Shown here: positions 11,270 to 41,120 of the stretch, one piece after another | Layout: the number at the start of each line of letters is the position of its first letter | How positions within the stretch are numbered: the stretch's first letter is position 1 | Assembly (NCBI GenBank): GCA_030674155.1 | Contig: CM060318.1 | Span: 68,233,697 to 68,297,696 of the forward strand | DNA: 64,000 bases | Origin: Stramonita haemastoma | Lineage: Eukaryota; Mollusca; Gastropoda; Neogastropoda; Muricidae | Direction of reading: 5' to 3' | Notes under the pieces: generated by a model | Seen by the model: only the letters and a program-made list of their open reading frames with translations | Told to the model about the DNA's origin: nothing | Databases searched by the model: none | Position numbers and translations under genes: made by a program

Positions 11270-12030
11270 TTGAGTGACAAAACTCACAAAGAAAAATTCA
11301 AAGCACACAATCGACCTGTGAACTGCGAAAATTTAGATCTAGTTGTTTTACTTGCAAACAGAAGTATTGCTAAACTTTCTTCAGAACAAAGGAAAGCCAA
11401 CTTCAAACTGAGGCATGCCCAATGAGCCATTATCAAGGTGACAAAAGCTAGGCTAGGTGGTCTATTGCATGTGCAATGGACCAAAATGAGGCTTTGCAAC
11501 TCTACACAAGTCTGAGTTATAGCTGTATAGATACTATCAAGTTCCTAGAGCACGTCACGCATGAACTATCAAAGTTAGGACACACATCCATGTGCCAACC
11601 TGTCAATTTGCGTTTGAATGTGTGATGAGTCTGTTTACAAAACAGATTTTTTTGGGTAAAAACCTTGCATCTTATTTCAAAAACATCTGTGAGATGGACA
11701 AAATAGGCTGAAAGGCTCTGTCTGTTGGAAGAAAGGGAAATAATTCCAAATTTGGTTGCTTCCAGTACGATGGAAATAAGAGGGGGAGGGAGGGGGATGA
11801 CAAAGGGGTCTTCATTAGGGACCCAGTTAAACAGATCCCAGCCACACGTGAGGGCTTCCAGAACCCCAAACTTACAGCCAGTGCTACAACAGCTTCCTTT
11901 AAGGGCGCAGCCAGAGAGACAGCTTTTCTCAGGCTCAGTAACTGAGGTAAGCCAAAGTGATTTTAATGCACAGACATCACACACTGTGCAGCTGCTGAAA
12001 GAGGAGCCAGAAAGGATCAAAGATTAGCTA
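11270..12030 (+). mobile_element. Possible DIRS-like gag remnant
   Basis: Decayed frame with FKAHNRPVNCENLDLVVLLA and LSSEQRKANFKLRHAQ, reminiscent of the PxNCxxL..VN motif of gag-like proteins in DIRS/Ngaro elements. Open frame at 11725-12027 follows. Weak. Confidence 0.3.
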
Positions 12031-12552
12031 AATTTACAGCTGACGGGGCCTCATTAACAGAAGACTTTAGCCTTGATATAAATGAATAAAATGAAAAGAA
12101 AACAGTGATATCATGGAAATAGTGACAGGTGTTTAAACAGAGACTGATTGGAACATTGAGGAGTTAAGTTTACATATCAAATCCATGTACACATTCATCA
12201 AAAATGAATGAAGCCAAGGATGCTGTTATTGATGAAGAGATCAACAAACTGATTTGGAGAAAAGGTGATCACACAATGTGAACACACATTCGTTCACCAA
12301 TTTTCACCCAGCAGAAAAAGATGGAGTACATAGAATAATCTTGAACATGAAAAGTCTTAATGCAGTAGTCATCTATTAGCATTTTAAGATGGGCTTTTTG
12401 GCCATAGCCTTGGATTTGGAAAGTAAAATTTGTTTCATGGACTCGTTGGACTTGAAAGGTGCTTACTACTCGGTACTCATACACAAGGAACACAGAAAGC
12501 TATGGAGGTTTGAATAGAAAGAATGTTTTTATGAATATATTACACTTCCAAA
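12031..12552. other. Non-coding gap
   Basis: Nothing recognised. Confidence 0.5.
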
Positions 12553-12554
12553 AG

Positions 12555-12855
12555 AAATGCAAGACAATTGGACCATATGAAGAGCTCCTGACTTTAATGG
12601 AAAAACGCAAACTAAAGTGGTACAGGCATGTCACTCGAACATCTGGGCTTGCCAAGTCTGTCCCGTAAGAATCAGTACATGGTGAGAGTTGAAAAGGTAG
12701 ACAGGGAAATCGATGGGAAGACAACACCATAGAGTTAACTGGCCTTGAGTGGAACGATTTGGTATGGAAAAGGGAGGACTGCTAGGAGTGGAGGAGGTTG
12801 GTTACAGATTCTTCAGTGGTGGCCCCAAGGTCTATAGGCCTATGGGATAGGTGAA
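12555..12855 (+). mobile_element. LINE 3' end with GGTGAA tail
   Basis: Encodes remnants of KLKWYRHVTRTSGLAKSV, then TTCAGTGGTGGCCCCAAGG and ends GGGATAGGTGAAGGTGAGG. Same family as 31640-31990. Confidence 0.75.
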
Positions 12856-12856
12856 G

Positions 12857-13080
12857 GTGAGGTAAAGACTGAACACTGCTAAAGTGATCCAGGAGCAGAA
12901 TAGGGCCCCTCTGGCTAGTAGCCCCAAAGTGGCCAGATATTTGTAAGCTAAGTGTGGACTTTAGGCCTGTGGATGCAACATAGTAAATATGGGCATATCT
13001 TGGGTAGAGAGACTGAAATGAAGTAGCTGTGTGTATATTGCAGGACAGGAAGAGTACAGAAGATGAAGCGACAAAAACCA
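12857..13080 (-). repeat. Dispersed repeat, partial copy
   Basis: Inverted, diverged match to the first ~230 bases of 7848-8345 (AGAGGGGCCCTATTCTGCTC on the minus strand). Confidence 0.65.
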
Positions 13081-13599
13081 AAGCAAAGAAAGTCTGCAAG
13101 AGTATTTCGCTTGTCAGCTGCTATGTTAAACACAGTATAGGAGACACCACTATCAGTAACCCTGCTGTTCAATGCTTAAAAACACTCATCTATCAGACAC
13201 TTTTGTACAGCAGATTTGAGTTGGTCAACCAGTTATGAAAATGGTTTTCTATTTTGCATAAGGGAAGACCTGCATAGTTTGAACAGAAAACCAATGGACA
13301 ATTGAAATTTAACATAATTAATCAAATGATTGCACGTCTGAATAATAAGACAGATTCCATCATAAAGGTACAATGAAATCAACCAAGATTATGTACTGTT
13401 TCATAAAATCCCAGTACTGTCTATAGTTTCAATACAAAAGTAACCCAGTTTACCATTGAAAGGAAGTAAAGTTTCCATGTTAATACTCACGTCTTTAAAC
13501 TGGTAACTGATTTTCAGTAAAGCAAAAGGGTTTGGCTTTTGTTTTTTTGGTTTCCTACTGTTTGGGTGGGTTGTTTTGGTTTAGTTTTTTTTATATCAC
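13081..13599. other. Non-coding gap left of the duplicated block
   Basis: AT-rich, nothing recognised. Confidence 0.5.
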
Positions 13600-13800
13600 A
13601 TCTTAGGTGACGTTCCTGTTTTGCTGTTCCCTCGCTGCTCATTTTAACCTATCTGCCCAAGCCAACCCAGATTCATTTTGTTGCATCCTGAGGGTCAGAA
13701 GTCCACAGGGAACCTATCAATTTTAGGCCCATAAAATGGAAGTCGTTTGAATCTCAGATTTCATATCCATACAGCTGCACTGCATGAACACACTTTTGGA
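13600..13800 (+). repeat. Dispersed repeat at duplication edge, copy A
   Basis: GACGTTCCTGTTTTGCTGTT onward matches the start of 7848-8345 and is shared with 49180-49350. It marks the left end of A/B homology. Confidence 0.7.
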
Positions 13801-14113
13801 AGTGTTAAATCTCCAAATTCAATAGTAACTATACTCATATTACATGTTTGCTCGGAGAAAAAACTGCAATATTGAGCCTAAAGCCATCCGTACTACCTTC
13901 AGTTAAAAGAATCCCTAAAGAGGGGGCGTAGGCTGCCAAACATCTCCTCAAGGAGTTAAGTCAAGGTAGTATTTCAATACATAACCTCCTGTTTCCTGGT
14001 CTACAAAGTAAACATTATACCCTGGTGGATCATTTCTGTGAATAATAAACCAGAATATACAGGAACAAGTGTTCCATGAGTATGTTTGTCTCTCCACTTT
14101 AGCATATACTAAG

Positions 14114-14179
14114 TTTATTCACGAAATTATGCTATACACCAAACTGTTGATAGTCCCCATTTAATAATTTGTGTTTATT
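14114..14179 (-). promoter_or_regulatory. Candidate poly(A) signals of copy A
   Basis: Two AATAAA hexamers on the minus strand (14179-14174 and 14119-14114), 100-170 bases after the stop. Only the distal one is kept in copy B (49697-49692). No transcript evidence is available. Confidence 0.4.
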
Positions 14180-14280
14180 ACTATTTTCGAGCCTGTGACA
14201 TATTTTCCGTGTGTAATTCTAGTGCAATACACTTTAATACTCTAAAGGCTGGCAATTAATGTGAACAAATACAATTTTTT

Positions 14281-31246
<16,966 letters not shown>

Positions 31247-31324
31247 CGTGTATCTGCCATCAACAGGGCATTGTCACCTGCTGTTAAAGTAACTCACTGC
31301 ATTTGTGCATGCTGTCAACAACTA

Positions 31325-31378
31325 CAAAAACTCCTCACTCACTCACTCACTCACTCACTCATTCGCTCACTCACTCAG
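31325..31378. repeat. (CACT)n repeat upstream of exon 1
   Basis: About 13 CACT-type units, 80-130 bases upstream of the copy A start codon. Confidence 0.9.
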
Positions 31379-31639
31379 TGAGTCAATTAATTGATCAGTC
31401 AACTAAACTTCTAAGGGTGGTTAATACACAAAATTAACTCTATGCATTTACCTTTCCTCTGTACAACACACATATAAAGCATATACAGCATATATGTTAT
31501 GTCCCATCTCTGCAACAATCTCTAAGCTACAGATCATGATTGATCAGAAGAGTGGGTAACGTGACCTCTTTCAGAAAGCTGTTTAAATTCACTGTTTACT
31601 ATTCAGTTGATCTGAATATTGGAAAAAAAAAGTTGGAAC

Positions 31640-31992
31640 TTCACCTTCACCTTCACCTGTCCCGTAGTCCCATGGACCATGGGGGCACAACTGAAGATTC
31701 TGCAACCAGCCTCCTCCACTCTCCAGGGTCCTCCGCCCTCCCTAGCAAGTTGTTCCACCCAAGGCCGTCCACTCTCTGATGTTGTCTACCCATTGTTTCC
31801 TCTGTCTGCCTCTTTGTCTCCCTCCCCTTACTGTTCCCTGTAAGACTGTCTTGGCCAGTCCAGATGATCGTGTGACGTACCTGTACCACTTTAGCTTGCG
31901 TTTTTTCACTGTACTTAGGAGCTCTTCACATGGACCAATGGCATTCTTTATTCTAGTTTTCACTTCTTCATTGGTGATTTGATCACTCAGCA
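31640..31992 (-). mobile_element. LINE 3' end with GGTGAA tail
   Basis: Minus strand has EEVKTRIKNAIGPCEELL, KRKLKWYRYVTRSSGLAKTV and WVDNIREWTALG, ending GGGACAGGTGAAGGTGAAGG. Confidence 0.85.
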
Positions 31993-32420
31993 TTGTTCCT
32001 ACAGTCGTTGGAAGTCCAATAACTAGTATGTCAAACAAGAAAGAACATGCTGACAGAGGAAGTGACGAAACTGGACAACCTACAGAGGTGAAGGCTGCTG
32101 GCAGAACTGCATACCTCGACACACAAGCACGTGCTCTGCAGAAACTACAGGTGCTCCCTGATCTCATCTGTTTTTACCTGGGCTGATGAGAGCCGTGTGC
32201 ATGGAGCAGTGTGCCTAGAGCAGTGTGCTGTTTGATGTGTACATATGAAATGACAGCCACTGACATCTTTTGTCAATTCCATATAAAAAAGATAAAGTGT
32301 TTGTTATGGTTCTCATGTCAACATTTCGCATCATGTTCGATACAATCTCTCGCGATACATGCTTGATGAGCTTTGTACAGATTTCACCCAATAAAATGTG
32401 TTCAAATATTAAACACACAC
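31993..32420. other. Non-coding gap
   Basis: Nothing recognised. Confidence 0.5.
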
Positions 32421-32554
<134 letters not shown>

Positions 32555-32639
32555 TAACATGTGTTCTGATCTGAATGAGTTCACTGATGTTGTTTCTTGT
32601 TATATTTAATTTTGTGTTAGTTGTGTTATTCCAACGAAG

Positions 32640-34440
32640 GAGATAACTATTTACCCCAATAACAAGCCTTGGGTTACAAAGGACCTGAAACGGGTATTAA
32701 ACAAAAACAAAATAGTATTTTACACAGGCACAGAAGAACAAAAGAAACAAATAAATAAAGAAGTCAAAGCTGCTGTTTCACAGGCTAGATGGGAGTATAA
32801 ATGTAAGATAGAAAACAAGTTTGCTGGGAACAAGTTTGCTGGAAACAATTTTCAAGCTGCATGGCAGGGCATAAAAAATATGTCAGCAGTAAACATGGCA
32901 GCTGCACCACATAGTCAAAGATCAGTCTGCAGGGGGTCTGCGATAACAACTTACCAGACCATTTAAATGCATTTTTCATTCACTTTGAAAAGCATGATTT
33001 TTCAGAGGAAATAAATGGCCTGAAAGAATCTTTGCTATTTGAGAATAGCGTCATTGTTGATGAAGAAGTTATCTGTAAGCACTTCAAGGCAATAAACATT
33101 AGCAAATCTCCTGGGCCAGATGGTATATGCGGTAGAACCCTTAGTTCTGTGCCACTGAGCTTGCAAGTGTCTTTCAGCACCTGTTCCAGACCTTGCTGGA
33201 CACTTGCCAGATACCAGTTATTTGGAAGACTTCCAATGTTATACCTCTTCCAAAAAACCCCAATCCTACTCAGCCTAATGATTTCAGACCTGTAGCTTTC
33301 ACATCACTGGTGATGAAAACATTAGAAAAGATCATAAAATCTCTCATTGTTTCTGTTACAGAGAAAGACCTTGACCCATTACAATTTGCGTACAGATCTA
33401 GAAGGGGTGTTGAAGATGCCAAACTATTAATTTTGAACAAGCTGTACAGTCACTTGGAAACGCCTGATTCTCATGCCAGAATATTGTTTGCTGACTTTAG
33501 CTCAGCTTTCAATACAATGTAGCCTCATATTCTGGCTAACAAAATACTCTCAAAATTTGATCTAGACAATCAACTTGCACGTTGGCTGATTGAATTTTTA
33601 ACTGACAGGCCACAGCGTGTTTTTGCCAACAAAATACCTTCATCCGTTATATATACCTACACTGGTTGCCCACAGGGCTGCATCCTCTCGCCACTTCTTT
33701 ACATTCTATACACAGATGACTGTAGAAGCAGCCATGAAAACTCATTTCTGGTAAAATTTGTAGAGGACAGTGCTCTTCTGTCTCTCTTATCTGGATCAGT
33801 CCTAGACCATGGCCCAGCCCTTACCGAGTTTGTAGATTGGTGTGATGAGGCCTATCTGGAGCTAAATGTTTCTAAAACTAAAGATCTTCCTATTGATTTC
33901 AGAAGATCGGAGCACACTTCTGAGAATACCATCATCCATAATGAAGAAGTTGAAAACGTTTAGAAATACAAATATCTGGGAACTGTTTTTGACCACAAGC
34001 TAAATTGGGATGCTAACACTGACACCATTGTCAAAAAGGGGCAACAACCTGTGTATTTTTTGAGGAAGCTTAACTCATTTTTTGTCGACAAAAAGATTCT
34101 TTCTTTGTTCTACAAGTCTTACATAGAGAGCGTTTTAAGTTTTGCTTTCATTTGCTGGTACAATAACCTTAGCATTAAGAACAAGAATGGTCTTCAGAGA
34201 ATTGTGAAAATCTGCTCTAAAATTATCAGAGAAGAACAAAGAGATCTCAAGTCATTTTGTAATCAGCAGCTTGTAGGCAAAGCAAAGATTCCTCCCATGC
34301 TCTGTTTTCAGAATTTCAATTGTTCCCTTCAGGACCTTGTTTTCAATGCTACAACAGCAAAACAAACAGAAAATGGAATTCCTTTGTGCCAGTAGCTATC
34401 CAGTTCTAAACTCCTAATAACTTTGACTGAGGTTGTTTTT
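32640..34440 (+). mobile_element. CR1/Rex1-like LINE, RT region, broken
   Basis: Begins NNKPWVTKDLKRVLNKNK. Then SKSPGPDGICGRT, TSNVIPLPKNPNPTQPNDFR, DPLQFAYRSRRGVEDA, HARILFADFSSAFNTM (then a stop), TGCPQGCILSPLL (33661-33699), and FVED (33757-33768) where FADD is expected. Ends YKYLGTVFDHKLNWDANTD and a C-terminal CNQQLVGKAK region. The 5' endonuclease part is missing. Dead copy. Confidence 0.9.
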
Positions 34441-34507
34441 TTGTTTGTTTGTTTGTTTGCTCCTTTTTGTTTTTTGTTTGTTTTGTTTGTTTGTTTGTTT
34501 GTTTGTT

Positions 34508-34581
<74 letters not shown>
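34439..34581. repeat. (GTTT)n then (GT)n microsatellite
   Basis: Directly follows the LINE 3' end, so may be its expanded tail. Confidence 0.95.
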
Positions 34582-34582
<1 letters not shown>

Positions 34583-34734
34583 AAACTTCTTTGAATTACC
34601 AACTGCCACTGTTATGTATGTAGCCAATGCATACAGGCCTGCACATACATGCATATGTACCCATAAAATAAGTATGTCTTATTTTTGGCTTTATTGATTT
34701 TTTGAATTGCTTGTAAATTCATGTCTTCCTACCA

Positions 34735-34901
34735 ATTGTGTGTGTGTGTGGGGGGGGGGGGGGAGGGGGACGGGTGGGTGTGGATGGTGTGTATGTGTAG
34801 GGGGGAGGGGGGAGCGTGTGTGTGTATGTGTGAGTGTAGGGGTGGGTGGGTGTGGATTGTATGGGGAGGGGGGGGGGGAGCACCCGCGCGCGCGCGCGCA
34901 G

Positions 34902-34934
<33 letters not shown>

Positions 34935-34985
34935 CGTGCATGCATGCATGTATACGTGCGGGTGCGAACGTGTGCGTATAATGTG
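34735..34985. repeat. G-rich/GT/GC simple sequence
   Basis: Alternating GT, poly(G) and CGCG runs; strand-biased purine content. Confidence 0.9.
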
Positions 34986-35257
34986 TAAATAATGGTGGTC
35001 ATATGTCTTTTCTAGTCAATGGTTTTTAAGAACATTGTATCTAAACATTGGTGTGTGTGTATGCGTGTGTTTGCCTGTGTGCGAGTGCGTGCCTAGAGTG
35101 TGAGTGTTTGTGACATTTTTATTTGAAGTTATATAATGTTTGAACAAATATGAAATGTAGCTACTTCGTGTGTTTGATTATGATTTGTATCAATATGCCT
35201 GTCAGTATTGTAATTGCCCTTCAGGGATGATTAAAGTGTTTTCGACTTGACTTCTCT

Positions 35258-35319
<62 letters not shown>

Positions 35320-35744
35320 CCTCCTCCTCTCTCTCTCTCTGGTTCTGTCTTCCTTCTATCCTCTTTGCTTTCCCCCCATTCCTTTACCACATACACTGTG
35401 TGTAGTTTCATTGTGACTATACCCTTTACAGGAAGGTGCACTTTCACCTCTCTTCAAACACAAGGCTTCAGCAAGGCCAGCTACTTGCCAAACCTGTTTG
35501 TCCCATGGTGGCAGCCAGGTTATTTTTAGGTTTATGTCTGTAAACTATGTCTAAATGGAGATCAAAATGATATGGGGTTACCAATTCCAAACCCTTTCTG
35601 TGTCCCTTCAACTGTAAAAATAAATGTGGGACACCCCCACCCCCCTTCCCCTTAACCCACGCTAAACTTTAAGGGATATGCATAACAGGTTGTATTAAGT
35701 ATAATGTTGATCAGTTATCAGTGCTACTACGACTTTTATTAAGG
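34986..35744. other. Non-coding gap with LINE-like tail and CT repeats
   Basis: 35190-35255 resembles a LINE 3' end (GATTAAAGTGTTTTCGACTTG). CT repeats at 35256-35340. The rest is unrecognised. Confidence 0.6.
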
Positions 35745-36000
35745 ATCAGGGGAGTAGTGAGCACCTTAAATTTCGGACTGGAAGGTCGTGGGTTCGATTC
35801 CCATAAGAGTCATAGGGATTTTTCGGGCTGCAGGCTCCTGCCCAGAGTGAATGTGCTGTGGGCTCAGTGGGGAGACTGGGACCACACAGTCGAGCTTCAT
35901 CCACTTTACCGATGCGAATTTGAGAGTGTTGCTCAAATTACCTGACCAACATTGTAAGTGTCTGTATCTCTCCCCTGGTTGACACCAGGATATATTATGA
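35745..36000 (+). mobile_element. tRNA-derived SINE, third type
   Basis: Head has GGTCGTGGGTTCGATTCCCA, a strong box B, with a box A-like GAGTAGTGAGCACC; ends near CCTGGTTGACACCAGG. Confidence 0.65.
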
Positions 36001-36032
36001 CAGTAAGCATAGAGTACAAACAACACTTTAAA

Positions 36033-36174
36033 GTAGTCTCAAAGCAGATGCACTTCCAAAGCAGCATCATTACATCATCCTCATTTCCATTGATTATCAT
36101 GCAATAATAAAAATTGCCTATGATTTAGTGGCCCCTGTTGTTCTGGTCTCATGGTGACCTCAGATTCACACAAC

Positions 36175-36175
<1 letters not shown>
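36033..36175 (-). repeat. Dispersed repeat, partial copy
   Basis: Matches 45730-45865 (AGTCTCAAAGC and AATAATAAAAATTGCCT), then runs into CA repeats. Confidence 0.75.

Positions 36176-36177
<2 letters not shown>

Positions 36178-36226
<49 letters not shown>
36178..36226. repeat. (CA)n microsatellite
   Basis: About 24 units. Confidence 0.98.
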
Positions 36227-36228
<2 letters not shown>

Positions 36229-36639
36229 GGCACATTGGCCACAGGCATAAACTAAATTTTAATGATAATCTCTTATCATAATGTCTTATGTGTGCTTTGA
36301 TAAGTAAGTATTCTCAGTGTTTTGTGAGGCCATGATGAAAAAAAAGTGTTTCACACTCAATAAAGATCATTGTGATTTGACTTGACTTACCTGTCTGCAG
36401 TCACGAACACACAGATGGCCCAGTCCCGGAATATTCAGCTACCTTGGAACACGTCTTTGCCTGCCTTCCTAGTTCGTTTCTTCCAAAGAAACTGTGCTGG
36501 TAAGGTTATACCCTCACCACATGACTATTGGTGGATCTGCCCCCTACCCCAACACCACCCCTCTCACCCACCCACAGCAGCACATTAGCACTGTTATTCT
36601 ATTTTTAAAGTAAACTGCTCTAACCTTACTTGTTATAAT

Positions 36640-37010
36640 AAAATAATAATACATGGAATTTATATAGCCCTATATCTTGTAAAAACAAATCAAAGTGCTT
36701 GCATTCGACCTATACAATACACAAACAATCAATAACAGTTTATAGTTTTAGGAAATTCGAATGTTCTCTCTCTCACACACACACAAAACACACACACACA
36801 CACACACACACACAACACACACACACACACACACCAACCGTAGATAGGTTGAATCTAGGTATTCTTAAGAAAAGAGTATCTGCAGCTGAGGGGAGGGGGC
36901 GAGAAGGTGTGTAAAAGTGAAAACATTTACAGAGGTAGGAGGGTGCAGTTTTGTGGGGACATTTGTAACAGTAACTTGTTAACCTCAAGATGGTGTTTCT
37001 GTGCACTTCC
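36640..37010 (-). mobile_element. LINE 3' end with (TTA)n tail, copy 2
   Basis: Minus strand includes AADTLFLRIPRFNLSTVG, then a CA run and the ATATAG-rich 3' end. Confidence 0.7.
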
Positions 37011-37429
37011 TAAGGATGGGGGTTTGGGGACAAGGGGAGGGAGGAAAGGGGAGGGGGAGAGAAACCTTTTCATCCTGTGTGTTATATTTTCCCCATTCGA
37101 GCAGCACCGCGCCCCCCCCCTCCTTCTGATAACCCTTTCAGCCATGGTGTATGGGGAAATGTGTAACAGGAAAATCATCAACTGGCATGAAGACCCTAAC
37201 AAGGAACGAAAAAGTGTATAAATAGGAAAACAACTCTTACACACAAAACATAATAAACAGAACAAAAATCAACTCCCAGATCTTATCTAAAAGATAACAC
37301 CTAAACAGACTTTTTGTTGTTGTTGCTTTTTTGTTGCCTACAGTTTGGCTTTATGGTTATTTTTAAAAAATTGATTCTTTTATGAAGATACTGTGGATGT
37401 TTTGCTATTTACATCCTAGTCCCCATGTA
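37011..37429. other. Non-coding gap
   Basis: G-rich then A-rich sequence; nothing recognised. Confidence 0.5.
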
Positions 37430-37700
37430 TGCAGTCCTGAGGTGTACAGCATGGGACATTTGACCTTCCACTCACACTGTGCACAGGGCATATAGAAGTG
37501 GCAGGCAGCTACATGTTTGTGGCTTGCATTAGCTCCAAGCCCTACTGACAGCAGACACACTTCAATGCACGCACTGTGGCTTAGATTAGCTCCCCGCCCC
37601 CCTAGCCACACACCTGCTTTGTGCGTGAAGGACATAGCACACAGGCTTGAATACAATCACACAAACACACTCTCACTTACCCACTCACTCACTCACTCAC
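37430..37700. repeat. Dispersed repeat, unknown class, copy 2
   Basis: Counterpart of 1338-1640, lacking a ~40-base internal piece. Confidence 0.75.
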
Positions 37701-37737
37701 ACACACACATACACACAGAGCCTAACTAGCCTAGCCT

Positions 37738-38055
37738 AGCCTAACTTAGTGGTTAGAGTGATATACTGATCTGCTGACCCGGGTTTGTTCAAGATTTTTC
37801 CTTAGGAGTTAACATCAGTTCCTACTCCACTCTCCCCAAAAGTCTTTGGATAAGACTATAAACCAGGTCTATATGCAAACACAGACAGAGCATCTTGCCA
37901 CATGTTAAAATCGTTCTGCTTTTTGGAAGAGTAGGCCATTGTGTGCTGGTTGGAACAGATGACAAAATTTACAAAGCTGCATACATATAGAGCCTGATGT
38001 AAAAAAGCAAAAGAGTGCTTATTCAACTCCCATTGAAATAAAAGAATAAACAAAT
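37738..38055 (+). mobile_element. tRNA-derived SINE, full length
   Basis: Head ACTTAGTGGTTAGAGTG and GACCCGGGTTTGTTC; central GACTATAAACCAGG; tail AGAGTGCTTATTCAACTCCC. Confidence 0.85.
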
Positions 38056-38291
38056 AATTGAATGAATAAATATTTAAAAAAAATAAACAAACACATCATC
38101 TGATTTGACTTGATTCCTAAAGAAAGATTCAAACAATGACAGGCAGTGTGTCATGAGCAAGTTGGCCTGATAGAGCCAATCTCTCTCTGTAGGATGCATG
38201 CTTGGTATGTGAGTGAACTCCATTGTCCTGTCTGCTCTTTGTCACGTGACCTCCCGGTTTACAGTCTCATCTGAAGGACTGAAGGGGAGAG

Positions 38292-38358
38292 AAGTAAATG
38301 TTATCATCACCATCATCATCGTCATCGTCATCATCATCATCATCATCATCATCATTCT
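38292..38358. repeat. (ATC)n microsatellite
   Basis: Adjoins the LINE 3' end, probably its tail (GAT on the minus strand). Confidence 0.95.
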
Positions 38359-39335
38359 CTTAACCAGACTGTGGTCAGGGGAAGAGGGATTCTTTGGTGG
38401 ACAGTGTTCTCCATGCTGGTCTGTTTTCACCCCTTTGTGGCAACACAGCCATGTCAAGACAGTCCTATTTTTGATCCTCTTCTGTCCACTTCTTTATCTG
38501 TGTCCCCCCCTCCCCCAAGTCTGTATTTACAAAAATAGTATTGACAAGAGAGCAGTCACCTGTGACATGATCAAACCAAGCCAGTCTCCTCTTTAGAACA
38601 GCAAAAGGGCCCAGATTTGGTTACCACCTCTTGCCACACTGGGTCCTTGGTTTCTGTGGTCCTGTCCAAGATGTGGAGAAGCCTTCTTAAAGATTTCATT
38701 TCAAAGGTTTGAAGTTTCTTTTTTCAAGTTCTGCAGTCAAGGTCCAGCTTTCACACGGGTATAGCAGAATTGAAATGGCAAATGCCATAAATAACTTCAA
38801 CTCTGTTGGGAACTTTATCTCTTTGCTTTTCCAGATCCTGCTAAACTTTGCCATGGCTGAGATTGCAAGGGCTGGTCTGATCTTTTCTGCTACCAAAGAA
38901 CTGATATCTTTGGTCAGTGTGGAACCAAGAGATTTTGAAGGACTCTGTCTTCTTCAAGTTATTGACCATTTGTAACAATGCTGACTGTAATGTCACTTAC
39001 AAAAACCTCACTCTTGTTTGCTTTGATCTCTGTACCTCAAGTGCAAGCTTGTCTTTTCTAATTTGATTTTAAGGTTTTGGACTTTATGGTCACTGCATGC
39101 TTGAAAATCAATATCATTATCAAACAGCAGATTGAAAATGGATCTGCCACCAGAGATACACTGATATGTCATGCAAAGAGAGTCTCATGCTAAGTCTTCT
39201 CAAGAAAGAGGGTTGAATTAAGTAGGCGATAGTATGCAGCCATGTCTGACTCCTGCTGTTGTTTTAAAGATATCTTTAACCTGGTTATTCATAAGGACTG
39301 CACTGCTGGCATTGTTATAGAGTGCATGAATGATC
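38359..39335 (-). mobile_element. LINE RT C-terminal half
   Basis: Minus strand reads EEGLVQIIHALYNNASSAVL, TTAGVRHGCILSPT and SILLYPCESWTLTAELEKR, with frameshifts between. Related to but distinct from the 17172-19116 family. Confidence 0.8.
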
Positions 39336-39539
39336 TGCACCAATCCTTCCTCTTTGTGGAAACAGATCTTTCTTGTATTGGAGAGGTTTCTCAATCATAA
39401 GCCTGCAAATAAACATCTGTTTAATTGTGTTTAGTAATATTAACACTGAGGGAAAACTCATCTCAAACAAAGTTTGCAGGGCAGATTTGAATCTTGTTTT
39501 GTAACTCTTATATTGTATTGTTGATTGCAATCGATAAAA

Positions 39540-40502
39540 GAATCAGGAAGTCCATGACAAGAAGCAAAGGAGAAATGGATTGCTGAACTGTGCAAGGTCA
39601 TGAAGAAAACATCAAGAAAAACAACAGCAAGAAAACCATATATAACACCATAAAGGATCAGCCAGCATTAGTGGCAGAACGATTACAAACCTCCGCTTTG
39701 CAGATGACATTGTCACACCAGCAGTATCAGAAGAAAAGCTTGCCAGCCTAACAGAATACCTGACCAAGGCCTCTAAAACATACAGCATGGAAATCAGTGC
39801 AGAGAAGACCAAACTGATGACCAATAACGCCAAGGGCATCAGCATTAATATCAGGGTCAACAACCGGGAGCTGGAAACGGTTCAAACTTCAAGTACTTGG
39901 GAACCGTTGTATCAGACAAGGGGTCCAAGCCAGAGGTATTATGCAGGATTGCACAGACAATAGCACCACTGTCGAAAACTGAACATCATCTGGAAAGATA
40001 CAAATATTTCACTCACCTCCAAGATCAGACTAATGGGCTCCCTTGTCATATCCAAAGTCTTGTATGCCTGTGAATTGTGGACCCTGATTGCTGAGTTGGA
40101 GAGAAGAGTACAGGTGGTAGAGATGAGATGCTTCCGGAGACTCTTGCATCTCCTACAGATACCACATAAGCAACTGAAGAAGTGCATAACAGAATCCAGC
40201 AAACCATTGGTTTCTACAAAAACCTTCTGTCAATCGTAAAGAAGTGTAAACTTAAATGGTAGGGATGTAACAAGATCAAAAGGACTTGCAAAAACAATAC
40301 TGCAAGGCACTGTCCAAGGAGGAAGAAAAAGAGGCAGGCGAAGGAAGAGATGGGGGACAACTTCAGCGAATGGACAGGCGTAGAACTCAACAAAACTTTG
40401 AGAAAGGCAGATCAGAGAGAGGAATGGAGGGAACTGGTTGTCAAGCCTTCAGGGGTGCCCCCATGGTCACCAGTCAAAGGGAAGACAGATAGAAGATTTC
40501 CT
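39540..40502 (+). mobile_element. LINE RT 3' half, GATA-tail family
   Basis: TNLRFADDIVTPAVSEEKLA, SLVISKVLYACELWTLIAEL and [18 protein letters not shown]; ends GGAAGACAGATAGAAG. Same family as the intronic LINE at 17172-19116. Confidence 0.85.
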
Positions 40503-41061
40503 TCACCTGCCATTGATTGTTTTCTGCTCTAGCGATAATTTAGCTGAGAACTGTTACAGATTTGTTATGATAGATATGACATCTGAATCTTTCTACACCA
40601 TTTCCATTGTGTCTAACAATGTGATTGGTATAGGCCAGCATGTATATTTATACCAGGTTTCTTTTTCTGTTTCTATACATTAGAATTATTCATCTGGGTC
40701 TTCCAAATGGGGTCTTCCAAATGGTCTTCCAAATGAGTGAGCAAAGCTGCCCCAGCACTTTCAGTCTTCATGTGAAGCATTATAGAGTATAGGCAGGGTA
40801 TGTTCATGTCATTCATACCACTGGCCATAGCTGGTCTATTGTGAATGAAGGAGGGTTGGGGTCTTAACAGAATGGTAAGAAGCTATGTGATCTTAAACAA
40901 TGAGAATCAGATGAAGTCTTATCTAAACTACTGGCTGGAGAATGGAGTCAGATTCAAAATCAACTCCAGATAGCTCAGCAACGACCTAAACCTGCGTCTC
41001 AGCATTAGAATCATCATGTGCCCAGTATTCCAATCACTGAGCTGCTCTCGTCCATGAAGTG

Positions 41062-41062
<1 letters not shown>
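40503..41062. other. Non-coding gap
   Basis: Nothing recognised. Confidence 0.5.

Positions 41063-41120
<58 letters not shown>
41063..41120. repeat. (GT)n microsatellite
   Basis: About 28 units. Confidence 0.98.

Noticed and set aside
11517..12020. 167-residue minus-strand frame
   Set aside because: No domain, no homology I recognise, and it overlaps the weak plus-strand DIRS-like signal.
11725..12027. 100-residue plus-strand protein
   Set aside because: No recognisable family and no start or splice context; kept only as part of a possible gag remnant.
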